From an uncultured Bacteroidales bacterium (lineage in GTDB: Bacteria; Bacteroidota; Bacteroidia; Bacteroidales; Paludibacteraceae): a stretch of 34,544 nt of DNA. The translations under genes were made by a program, and so were the position numbers. Location: the NCBI GenBank assembly GCA_937891905.1, contig CALATT010000089.1, positions 1 through 34,544 on the forward strand, in the 5' to 3' direction. The first letter of the stretch is position 1; each line of letters begins with the position of its first letter. Positions 24,828 to 31,665 of this stretch are shown here, piece by piece. The notes beneath the pieces were generated by a model. That model was given only the letters and a program-made list of their open reading frames with translations. It did not search any database and was not told the DNA's origin.

Positions 24828-25685
24828 TTATACTAATGATTCTATCAATTCCTGCTCAGTACCAGGCAGTAAGTCTATGGGGGCCAATTCAATCATCGTC
24901 TTCGCACCATACTGACCGCGCTGCTGCATACGATAAGCAGCACGAGCACTACTAACCATCATCTGGGCCGTCAAGGCAGGATTATTGATTGTCATATTAA
25001 ATTCAAAGCGCTGGTTGTGCGTAGCACCTGACACGCCCGAGCGAACCAAGTTCACACCATGCGCCACATTATTGAGTGCGTCCACATCGGGCACAGCAAT
25101 GACATGCGTCTCGTCGTGAGCAAAATAATCATCTGCCAAGATAGCAGCCTCTACGGCCTTGAAATCCGCCCCCTCTTCCAATTCCACATACACCATACGG
25201 CGATGCACACCCGTGCCCAAAGGAATAGTCATACTCAATGCGTCTTTTACACCATCAATAGCCTTTGCAGCCACTGAATGACCCATCGAACGACCAGGAC
25301 CGAAATTAGTATAAGTAATACCTTTTGGCGCCAAGGCAAGCAGCAACGCGCGTATCATACTATCACTACCCGGGTCCCAACCCGCAGAGATAACACTCAC
25401 ACACTTATTCGCTACACATAGAGGCATCAGACTGCTACGCAATGCATATATCTGATTATGGATATCAAAACTATCCACCGTGCATATACCACGCTGTGCA
25501 AAAAACGAAGCGAACTGCTCCACCGCGCGTGTAGGAGTGCATAATAGCACCACATCAGCGTCTATTGCTTCCAAATTATCACGATGGTGATAAATACCTG
25601 CCAATGCCATATCTGGCGCAGACATCACGGCCTCCTCGGCATACTTACCGATATTACCATAACCCAAAATAGCTACTTTAATCAT
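24828..25685 (-). CDS. ddh: meso-diaminopimelate D-dehydrogenase
   Basis: This NADPH enzyme makes meso-diaminopimelate directly from tetrahydrodipicolinate and ammonia, giving lysine and the peptidoglycan cross-linking residue in one step. The 285-aa chain has the cofactor loop AILGYGNIGKYA (5-16), the substrate-site SAGWDPGSDS (100-109), and the family pattern NFGPGRSMGHSVAAKAIDGVKDALSMT. HNQRFEFNMTINNPALTAQMM closes the active site. It lies 16 bp behind the HAD phosphatase gene. Most Bacteroidales use the aminotransferase (DapL) route instead or as well; whether this is the only route here cannot be seen. Confidence 0.93.
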   Translation of the reverse strand: MIKVAILGYGNIGKYAEEAVMSAPDMALAGIYHHRDNLEAIDADVVLLCTPTRAVEQFASFFAQRGICTVDSFDIHNQIYALRSSLMPLCVANKCVSVISAGWDPGSDSMIRALLLALAPKGITYTNFGPGRSMGHSVAAKAIDGVKDALSMTIPLGTGVHRRMVYVELEEGADFKAVEAAILADDYFAHDETHVIAVPDVDALNNVAHGVNLVRSGVSGATHNQRFEFNMTINNPALTAQMMVSSARAAYRMQQRGQYGAKTMIELAPIDLLPGTEQELIESLV

Positions 25686-25701
25686 ATATCTATACTTTAT
25701 T

Positions 25702-26520
25702 CTATAATTCTTGTTTCAACGCATAATCGGCTTTCACTTTATCCAATATACGCTTTACTATCTCCATTATTTGTCCATCGGCACTATAATCCGCCTCACA
25801 AGCAAAATTCACTCTACCTTCCGCCAATAACTGCTGCGCTTGCTCGCGTTTTCTCTCATTGCCATACACCGCAATACTATACCCACCATTGGATTTAACA
25901 GTACGCATACAAGGCACATCCGTCTCTCCATCACCAAAATAAATCATTCGCTCAAATGGCACAGGACGCTCATCAAAGGGCATGTACTCATTGATACGCA
26001 CCTTATCACTCACCTCGCGGATACCTTTGTTGATCTTGAATAAGAACTGCGTCTTCTTGGTATAATCAACCACCACCGCCGGCCAACAAGCTTCACCATG
26101 CTTATCATAGAGATAAGTACAAGCGTAGATATTCTCGAAATGCGAAGCGATAGTTGTTCCTTCTATCATCTCTTTCACACCCGAACTATTGATATAATGC
26201 TTCACTTCAATACCTATCTGCGCAGCGTACGCATTGACTGCTTCGAACCATTGCTCCACTCCCGGGTAATACTGCACGCCCTGTCCGTACGAACGCAGTT
26301 TATCGCGTGTGCACCCCAAACCCGCGCGTTTCATCTCTGCCTGAATAGCGTACATCACGACGGCTATTCCTCCCGCATCGTTGGTCTTGGCTAACTGGTC
26401 ACACAGCGTCCAGAAATCAGCAGGGTTAGCATAACCCATGGCTTGTAGCAAACCAAACTCTTGCATATTTCCCGGCGCCAATGTGCCATCAAAATCATAT
26501 ACTAATGCTACAGTAATCAT
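25702..26520 (-). CDS. HAD-superfamily phosphatase (phosphoserine phosphatase-like)
   Basis: A 272-aa cytoplasmic phosphatase of the haloacid dehalogenase superfamily. Motif I is DFDGT with Asp9 and Asp11, motif II NSSG (111-114), motif III a Lys in DYTKKTQF, and motif IV GDGETD (196-201). The helical cap between motifs I and II (PADFWTLCDQLAK, AGGIAVVMYAIQAEM) is of the C1 type used by phosphoserine phosphatase-like members. It is first in a three-gene run ahead of ddh and has its own promoter. The substrate is unknown. Confidence 0.88.
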   Translation of the reverse strand: MITVALVYDFDGTLAPGNMQEFGLLQAMGYANPADFWTLCDQLAKTNDAGGIAVVMYAIQAEMKRAGLGCTRDKLRSYGQGVQYYPGVEQWFEAVNAYAAQIGIEVKHYINSSGVKEMIEGTTIASHFENIYACTYLYDKHGEACWPAVVVDYTKKTQFLFKINKGIREVSDKVRINEYMPFDERPVPFERMIYFGDGETDVPCMRTVKSNGGYSIAVYGNERKREQAQQLLAEGRVNFACEADYSADGQIMEIVKRILDKVKADYALKQEL

Positions 26521-26552
26521 ACCATTTATTGTTTATTGAGCAATTTTGCGTG

Positions 26553-26584
26553 CAAAATTACTACTTTTTTTTGATATACACAAG
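26553..26584 (-). promoter_or_regulatory. promoter of the HAD-ddh-hydrolase operon
   Basis: On the - strand CTTG (26584-26581) is followed after 20 bp by TAATTTTG (26560-26553), 32 bp before the start codon. The spacer begins TGTATATCAA, close to the CATATATCAA of other promoters. Tandem array C lies 22 bp upstream. Confidence 0.78.
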
Positions 26585-26606
26585 GGAATTTAGAATTTTA
26601 CACAAT

Positions 26607-26654
26607 AAACTAGTGAACTAGTGAACTAGAGAACTAGGAAACTAGTAAACTAGG
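26607..26654. repeat. tandem array C, six 8-bp units (GAACTAGN)
   Basis: Six octamers of the type AAACTAGT, GAACTAGT, GAACTAGA or GAACTAGG are present. Each holds the palindrome CTAG, so TAG reads on both strands of every unit, and the 8-bp period moves it through all three frames. The same unit makes array E at 33015. No gene overlaps this copy. Confidence 0.92.
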
Positions 26655-26775
26655 GAGTCATCCTTCTCTCGAACGAGGGTTGAGAAGGCCCCCAGAGGGA
26701 TTCAAGGGCACCGACATTGCTTAAAGCAATCCCACCTCGAAACCCAACAAACTGCCGTTGGCACCTTGTTCAAAG
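26655..26775. other. unexplained structured spacer
   Basis: This 121-bp stretch between array C and the tRNA terminator has no convincing gene. It contains CCTTCTC and GAGAAGG (an outer 7-bp pairing near 26661-26690), the inverted repeat CCC-AGA-GGG near 26692-26700, and ATTGCTT-A-AAGCAAT at 26716-26730. These could be a degenerate palindromic repeat or a small RNA downstream of the tRNA. I recognise no known RNA family. Confidence 0.35.
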
Positions 26776-26823
26776 AAAAAAGAGCGATTTGCTTGCTTGA
26801 GTAAACTCAGACAGACAAATCGT
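26776..26823 (-). terminator. likely terminator of tRNA-Ser
   Basis: An imperfect 18-position stem (26784-26801 with 26806-26823, TAAA loop on the + strand) is followed on the - strand by six T (26781-26776). It starts 12 bp past the tRNA 3' end, the right place to stop that transcript. Confidence 0.6.
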
Positions 26824-26834
26824 CCTTTTCTTTG

Positions 26835-26923
26835 CGGAAAGTGGGGGATTCGAACCCTCGGTACGACATAATGCGTACACCGCATTTCGAGTGCGGCTCT
26901 TTCGACCACTCAGACAACTTTCC
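26835..26923 (-). tRNA. tRNA-Ser (anticodon CGA)
   Basis: An 89-nt class II tRNA. The acceptor is GGAAAGT with ACTTTCC plus a G discriminator. The anticodon stem CCGCA/TGCGG holds the loop CTCGAAA with anticodon CGA (26889-26887), reading UCG. The long variable arm (GTACG/CGTAC) is typical of serine. The T arm has the TTCGAAT loop, but the second T-stem pair is A opposite C (GAGGG against CCCCC). CCA is not encoded (the acceptor is followed by CAAAG), so it must be added. Confidence 0.95.
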
Positions 26924-26936
26924 TTAAAATCGGCTG

Positions 26937-26968
26937 CAAAGGTACGAAAAAACCTTGATATATGCAAA
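26937..26968 (-). promoter_or_regulatory. promoter of tRNA-Ser
   Basis: On the - strand TTTG (26968-26965) is followed after 20 bp by TACCTTTG (26944-26937), 13 bp before the tRNA 5' end. The spacer opens with CATATATCAA, identical over ten bases to the GH13 promoter. Confidence 0.85.
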
Positions 26969-26984
26969 TTTATTTCAATTTATT

Positions 26985-27806
26985 CTACTGAATGCGGTAT
27001 TTTGGTAGGTTAAAGACCGTTTGTATCTCTTGCATGGCATTAGGCGTCATTCCTTCTGGTTCAAAACCCATGTTTCTTGCGCACATATAGATATTTGCCG
27101 CCTTATTGAGCACATCCACTTGGTCAAACGCATCCATGATATCTAATCCCACAGCAAAGACGCCATGTTTCTCCCACATGGTGACATCATAGTCTTTTAT
27201 CTTCTTAAGGGTGGCATTGGCAAGTTCTAACGAACCAGGCAGTTCATAAGGTACCACACCTATCCCTAATGGAGCAAAAGCGAGTGTCTCAGGAATCATT
27301 GACCATAGTGTTTGGGTCATCTCCTCGCTATCTAAGAAGCGTGGAGAATGGGACATCGCCACCAATTCAATAGGGTGCGTATGCAGCGTAGCCTTGTAGG
27401 TGCTACCCGATTCAATGAGATAGTTATGCACCATGAGATGCGAGGGCAGTTCGCTGGTAGGCATAACGGGTTGGTCCGCTATAATCTCATAAGCATCTCC
27501 TTCGTCTGTAATGCGAATGATAGAGCCATTATCCATCGGTGCTCTACTGAGGTCACGCATGCGTTTCTGCGTACCTTTGCAGTAGAAATAGGCTCCTTTA
27601 ATCATAGGGAGTTGCATATTGAGAGGTATGCGTTTGCCTAACAATGCAGGCATAGTAGCCCACTCTGGTGTAGCATATTCGGTGATGTTGATGGTGATAT
27701 TTCCGCCATTGCGTTCTCCCCACCCTTTTTGCCAGATATACCCAGCCACTTCGGCTACATCCATGATAGCCGATTGTAATGCTTGATTTGTATTAATGAT
27801 ACTCAT
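26985..27806 (-). CDS. rhaD: L-rhamnulose-1-phosphate aldolase
   Basis: This zinc aldolase splits L-rhamnulose 1-phosphate into dihydroxyacetone phosphate and L-lactaldehyde, the last step of the pathway. With the start at 27806 it has 273 aa, one less than E. coli RhaD. Zinc ligands His142 and His144 lie in TLHTHPIELVAMSH, His214 in WEKHGVFAVG, and catalytic Glu119 in SELPSH; GERNGGNI (30-37) binds phosphate. An ATG at 27848 would add 14 residues overlapping rhaT; I rejected it because the family N-terminus matches MSIINTNQALQ and the 27806 ATG leaves a natural 7-bp gap. It ends the sugar operon. No clear terminator follows before the tRNA promoter. Confidence 0.94.
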   Translation of the reverse strand: MSIINTNQALQSAIMDVAEVAGYIWQKGWGERNGGNITINITEYATPEWATMPALLGKRIPLNMQLPMIKGAYFYCKGTQKRMRDLSRAPMDNGSIIRITDEGDAYEIIADQPVMPTSELPSHLMVHNYLIESGSTYKATLHTHPIELVAMSHSPRFLDSEEMTQTLWSMIPETLAFAPLGIGVVPYELPGSLELANATLKKIKDYDVTMWEKHGVFAVGLDIMDAFDQVDVLNKAANIYMCARNMGFEPEGMTPNAMQEIQTVFNLPKYRIQ

Positions 27807-27813
27807 AATATGA

Positions 27814-28830
27814 TTATATCCATTGCGGTAAGAAACAACTAAGTACAAGGGTTGCTATACCGACGATTAGTACAATTATCGTTTTTTTATTGCATCCATT
27901 CCATTCTTTGAGGATGATACCCCATACATTACTAAAGATTACATTGAGTGCCATCAGTACGCAGAACGCCACCACATAAAGCGCCGATTCTGTAGGAATG
28001 AAGCCTTTACCTAAGGCCAATCCGAAGAATTGACTATACCATAATAAGCCCGCCAAGCAGCACCATAATAGATTGTTTTTCCAGCCAGACTTATAGTCCG
28101 AGAAGGTTTTATTCTTATGATTTTGATAGAGGCAATAGATAAGATTAGTCATAAATCCTCCCAATGTAACTAATAGCGTAGCAGGTAATGTAGCGAAGAT
28201 AGGTTCAGACTGCTCAAAGTGTATGTCTGCGCCGAAAGTTAAGCCCACATTAAAGCATCCCGACATAAATCCCGCCAAGAGGGCAATAGTGATGCCTTTG
28301 GGGAAGTTGAAGTCAGTATTGGTGGTTTCTCCATTCACCTGCTTTGCTTTCATCGCCCCAGCGGCGCCAATGATAGCAATACCGACGAGGGTTACAGCTA
28401 CGCCTATGAGAACAGCTGTGGTGAGTTGCGCCAATGGGTTTTGCTCAGGGAAGAAGAGGTGGAGTAATACGGGCCCCATGATGGTTCCTAATCCTGCACA
28501 AGTACCTAAAGCGATAGACTGACCTAAAGCCACGCCTAAATAGCGCATACTAAGCCCAAATGTGAGTCCTCCTATGCCCCATAGCACACCGAAGAATATG
28601 GTCATGAGCACATTGAGTGTGGAGGCAGAAGTAAATAATTCTATGAGCGAATGTCCTTCTGGCACAGCCAATAATGCGCCAATGAGCGGAAAGACAAGCC
28701 ATGCAAATACACCTTGTATCAACCAATAGGATTCCCATGACCATTGTTTAATACGATTGATTGGCACATAGCACGATGATTGGCAGAATGCGCCTATGGC
28801 GATGATTAAAAGTCCTAATGTAATATTCAT
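27814..28830 (-). CDS. rhaT: L-rhamnose/H+ symporter RhaT
   Basis: An inner-membrane sugar transporter of the drug/metabolite superfamily RhaT branch, 338 aa, with about ten transmembrane helices. Helices are evident from ITLGLLIIAIGAFCQSSCYVP through LVGIAIIGAAG to the final VLIVGIATLVLSCFLP. Family features include QSSCYVPINRIKQWSWESYWLIQGVFAW near the N-terminus and AVLIGVAVTLVGIAIIGAAG in the middle. It takes up L-rhamnose with protons. It lies 11 bp behind the isomerase gene and 7 bp before rhaD. Its presence is the strongest sign that the operon serves rhamnose and not fucose or arabinose. Confidence 0.93.
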   Translation of the reverse strand: MNITLGLLIIAIGAFCQSSCYVPINRIKQWSWESYWLIQGVFAWLVFPLIGALLAVPEGHSLIELFTSASTLNVLMTIFFGVLWGIGGLTFGLSMRYLGVALGQSIALGTCAGLGTIMGPVLLHLFFPEQNPLAQLTTAVLIGVAVTLVGIAIIGAAGAMKAKQVNGETTNTDFNFPKGITIALLAGFMSGCFNVGLTFGADIHFEQSEPIFATLPATLLVTLGGFMTNLIYCLYQNHKNKTFSDYKSGWKNNLLWCCLAGLLWYSQFFGLALGKGFIPTESALYVVAFCVLMALNVIFSNVWGIILKEWNGCNKKTIIVLIVGIATLVLSCFLPQWI

Positions 28831-28841
28831 ACAATTACCTA

Positions 28842-30269
28842 TTAACGGCAGATAATATCTACCTGAATATCAAATATCTTTGCCACTTTGAGGATAGTAT
28901 CGATGTGTCGTCCAACCGCTGCAGCCATGTGGTGTGTAGGTCCAGCTTCTGACCACTGATTGCAGAACTCGCGTGCGCCGATTGAGAAGCGTGTACGCAT
29001 ATTGGTATCACCAAACATGAATATTTCGCCCTCTTCATTCACTCCTTCAGCCACCACGAATTTGAATACACCATTCTTATCTTGCGTGATACCTAAATAG
29101 GTAACAGGTCCTACTGGAGGATAGAATTGTGTGAGATATCCGCCGCCTGTCTTACCATGGAAGATAGGCACGATTTTCATGGTTGGTTTATGTGCTTGAG
29201 ATATATCTGCGTCACCCGAACCAGAGTGGCCTATGATACATATATCTGCAGGGAAGTCGATACTATACATCTCTGCCAATTGACCTGTACCAGAGATAGT
29301 CTTAAGGATGGACATTGCCATAGCCACTTTCATATCTCCTTCCACTGCGCAAGCGGTGTGCTGCTTGATGAGCATAGAGAATGCAGGAATAAGCATAGAG
29401 TCGAGTTTGCCTGCTACGCCTTGTGAGAAGCCATCATAGTGCGAAGCTACTAATCCTAATTTCTCGTCTTTTACCCACTGTTCGAAAGCGATGACATAAC
29501 GCGCCATATCCCATACTTTTTCAATGGTGCCTCCTCCCTCTATTTCGAAGGTATCGATGATTTCTTTTGCTTTTGCGCAGATGGCATCATTATCATTCAC
29601 GAAATCAGCTATTGCCCACATCTTCTCCCAATCGAACTGCTTGGTATATAAGAACATACGATGGTAGAGGTTTGTTTCATCTATATAAAGGTCCATCATA
29701 CCAGGGTATGGTCGTCCAATCTGTGCGATATTGGTATCGCGGAAACGGCGACGCACTTGTGCTGCTTTGCACCACTCTTCTAATTCGTGCTGCACATATG
29801 GGTCTCCTCCTTCTACGACGCCCGTGATGACTGCATGGCGTTTTCCTGCGCGCTCAAGGTCAGCCACCATTTCTCCTACTGCGCCGCACGCATATAGTTC
29901 GCCAAGCCAAGTAGGTGTATCGGTATTCTTATAATCAGGTGCAGCTTTTTTCTGCACATTTACAAGCACAACAGGCACATTTAGGTCGCGCACTGCTGGG
30001 AGCATATTATATGATGTGGCGTATGTGAGAAGTTGCATAATGACGAGATCCACATCTGCTGCACGGAATTTATCACCTGCCGCTTGTGATAGTTCTTTGG
30101 TAGTCACCAAACCGCCATCGATGATTTCTACGGTATTAGGCAGTGTTTTTTTGAATGCCTCGTACTGTGCTTCGAATTCAGGAAGCAATGTTGGGAACTG
30201 TGGAAGATAAGCGCCGAGGGCGATAGAGAAGACGCCCACGCGGGCTTTTGTTTCTACTAATGGTTTCAT
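28842..30269 (-). CDS. AraA/FucI-family sugar isomerase, probable L-rhamnose isomerase
   Basis: A 475-aa cytoplasmic isomerase. It resembles the L-arabinose and L-fucose isomerase superfamily, not the TIM-barrel RhaA family. The metal tetrad of AraA can be placed: Glu310 in CAVEGDMKVAMAMS, Glu333 in GQLAEMYSIDF, His348 in IIGHSGSGD, and His446 or His447 in GPTHHMAAAVGRH. The N-terminal part (GVFSIALGAYLPQFP, LVIMQLLTYATSYNM) has the Rossmann-like folds of that superfamily. It stands where Bacteroides keep rhamnose isomerase, between the kinase and rhaT genes, so it probably turns L-rhamnose into L-rhamnulose; this is inference. Alternatives are L-fucose or L-arabinose isomerase. Its start codon follows tandem array D directly, with no ribosome binding site. 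Confidence 0.82.
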   Translation of the reverse strand: MKPLVETKARVGVFSIALGAYLPQFPTLLPEFEAQYEAFKKTLPNTVEIIDGGLVTTKELSQAAGDKFRAADVDLVIMQLLTYATSYNMLPAVRDLNVPVVLVNVQKKAAPDYKNTDTPTWLGELYACGAVGEMVADLERAGKRHAVITGVVEGGDPYVQHELEEWCKAAQVRRRFRDTNIAQIGRPYPGMMDLYIDETNLYHRMFLYTKQFDWEKMWAIADFVNDNDAICAKAKEIIDTFEIEGGGTIEKVWDMARYVIAFEQWVKDEKLGLVASHYDGFSQGVAGKLDSMLIPAFSMLIKQHTACAVEGDMKVAMAMSILKTISGTGQLAEMYSIDFPADICIIGHSGSGDADISQAHKPTMKIVPIFHGKTGGGYLTQFYPPVGPVTYLGITQDKNGVFKFVVAEGVNEEGEIFMFGDTNMRTRFSIGAREFCNQWSEAGPTHHMAAAVGRHIDTILKVAKIFDIQVDIICR

Positions 30270-30271
30270 AT

Positions 30272-30348
30272 ATTTTAGATTTTAGATTTTATATTGCAGA
30301 TTTTATATTGCAGATTTTAGATTTTAGATTTTAGATTGCAGATTTTTG
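30272..30348. repeat. tandem array D, about eleven 7-bp units (ATTTTAG/ATTGCAG)
   Basis: About eleven heptamers run between the isomerase and kinase genes: ATTTTAG, ATTTTAT and ATTGCAG mixed, with a higher-order order ATTTTAT-ATTGCAG repeated. The - strand reads CTAAAAT, so TAA or TAG occurs on both strands, and the period of 7 spreads stops over all frames. It fills the whole spacer and supplies the last five codons (with stop) of the kinase gene. Confidence 0.92.
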
Positions 30349-31665
30349 CATTATTATATTTCCGAGTGTAGTGGCTTCTACAGTACCAGGGATGACAGGT
30401 ACACCCACTGCCTTCTCGGTGAGGTCTAATAGATATTTATTATTCACTCCGCCACCGATGACATATAGAGCTTCTATCGTCCATGGACTGAGGGATTGGA
30501 GCATTTGAAACACTTCTCCATAGCGTTTTGCCAAACTATGGAAGATGGTCCATACTATTTCATTGTCCGTCATAGTATATACTCCTTGCACCTCTGCTAT
30601 CATAGAGGCGGGGTTTGCGAAGCGTGGTTCATCAGGATTGAAGAGATAATCAGGATTGCCGCTTGTCTGCTGCGCCATCTGCACCAATTGTGGATAGGAA
30701 TAGTCTTTTGATTGCTCTTTCCACTCTTTGCGGCATTGCTCTAAGATCCATAGTCCTGTTATGTTTTTGAGGAGTCTGGTGGTGGATTGCACGCCTCCCT
30801 CATTAGTGAAATTAAGTGCTGCACTTTGTGGTGTGATCACAGGTTGGTCGGTAACAACTCCCATGAGTGACCATGTGCCGCTACTGAGGAATGCAGTGCG
30901 TTTACCATCGATTATTCGTGGGCATGCAGCCACTGCGCTACCCGTATCGTGTCCTGCCACGGCGATGACGCGTGTATCAGGATGAAGCCCTGTTTGCTCG
31001 GCGATAGATGGCAGAATAGTACCCAAGTCTGTGCCAGGCATGACGAGTGGAGCAAACTGTGTGCGCTGCAATCCGCATAGGCGTAGTATATCTTCGTCTA
31101 TTTGTTTGGTGCGTGGGTTCATCATCGCCGAAGTGGAGAGGATAGTATATTCGCATGCCATTCGTCCCGTAAGCACATAGTTAATCATATCAGGTATGAA
31201 GAGGATATGCTTGGCATTGACAAACGGAGGAAATTGCTGTAGGCGGCAAGCATAGAGCTGGAATACGGTATTGAAGTTCATCACTTGAATGCCACATTTC
31301 TCGTATAGTTGCTCCGCGGGTATATGCTGGAAGAACTGCTCAGGTACATCAGTTGTGAACGGGTCGCGATAGGCTAATGGTTGGCTAATGAGTTGTCCAT
31401 TCTCATCTAAGAAGCAGACATCTACTCCCCATGTATCCACTCCGATGGACTCATAATGTAGTCCCAATTGGGCGGCTTTTTGTAGTCCGATGAGGGTTTG
31501 ACGAATGAGTTCCGAGAAATTCCAATAGTAATGCTGATCTTCGTGTTGCTCTATGGCATTAGGGAAGCGATGGATTTCATCCATCTGTATATCATTGCCA
31601 TCATGATGCGCCACGATTACTCGTCCGCTGGTGGCTCCCCAATCGATAGCTATATAGTGCTTCAT
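30331..31665 (-). CDS. rhaB: L-rhamnulokinase, C-terminally short
   Basis: This FGGY-family kinase makes L-rhamnulose 1-phosphate from rhamnulose and ATP. Signatures are DWGATSGR (8-15), GVDTWGVDV (75-83), catalytic Asp240 in VAGHDTGSA, FLSSGTWSLMG, and NFTNEGGVQSTTRLLKNITGLW, typical of RhaB. The chain stops at GNIIMQKSAI (444 aa), where relatives such as E. coli RhaB (489 aa) continue for some 45-50 residues with C-terminal helices. The stop and last codons are in tandem array D, so the end appears lost or replaced by repeat. The start overlaps the stop of the glucanase gene by one base (TAATG), so translation is probably coupled. It may still be active; this cannot be judged from sequence. 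Confidence 0.88.
   Translation of the reverse strand: MKHYIAIDWGATSGRVIVAHHDGNDIQMDEIHRFPNAIEQHEDQHYYWNFSELIRQTLIGLQKAAQLGLHYESIGVDTWGVDVCFLDENGQLISQPLAYRDPFTTDVPEQFFQHIPAEQLYEKCGIQVMNFNTVFQLYACRLQQFPPFVNAKHILFIPDMINYVLTGRMACEYTILSTSAMMNPRTKQIDEDILRLCGLQRTQFAPLVMPGTDLGTILPSIAEQTGLHPDTRVIAVAGHDTGSAVAACPRIIDGKRTAFLSSGTWSLMGVVTDQPVITPQSAALNFTNEGGVQSTTRLLKNITGLWILEQCRKEWKEQSKDYSYPQLVQMAQQTSGNPDYLFNPDEPRFANPASMIAEVQGVYTMTDNEIVWTIFHSLAKRYGEVFQMLQSLSPWTIEALYVIGGGVNNKYLLDLTEKAVGVPVIPGTVEATTLGNIIMQKSAI

Noticed and set aside
26721..26967. Small open frames on the - strand across the tRNA gene
   Set aside because: They span the tRNA and its promoter; the tRNA structure explains the sequence.
27807..27848. 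Longer N-terminus for rhaD
   Set aside because: It would overlap rhaT and give a protein longer than the family; the ATG at 27806 gives the expected 273 residues.
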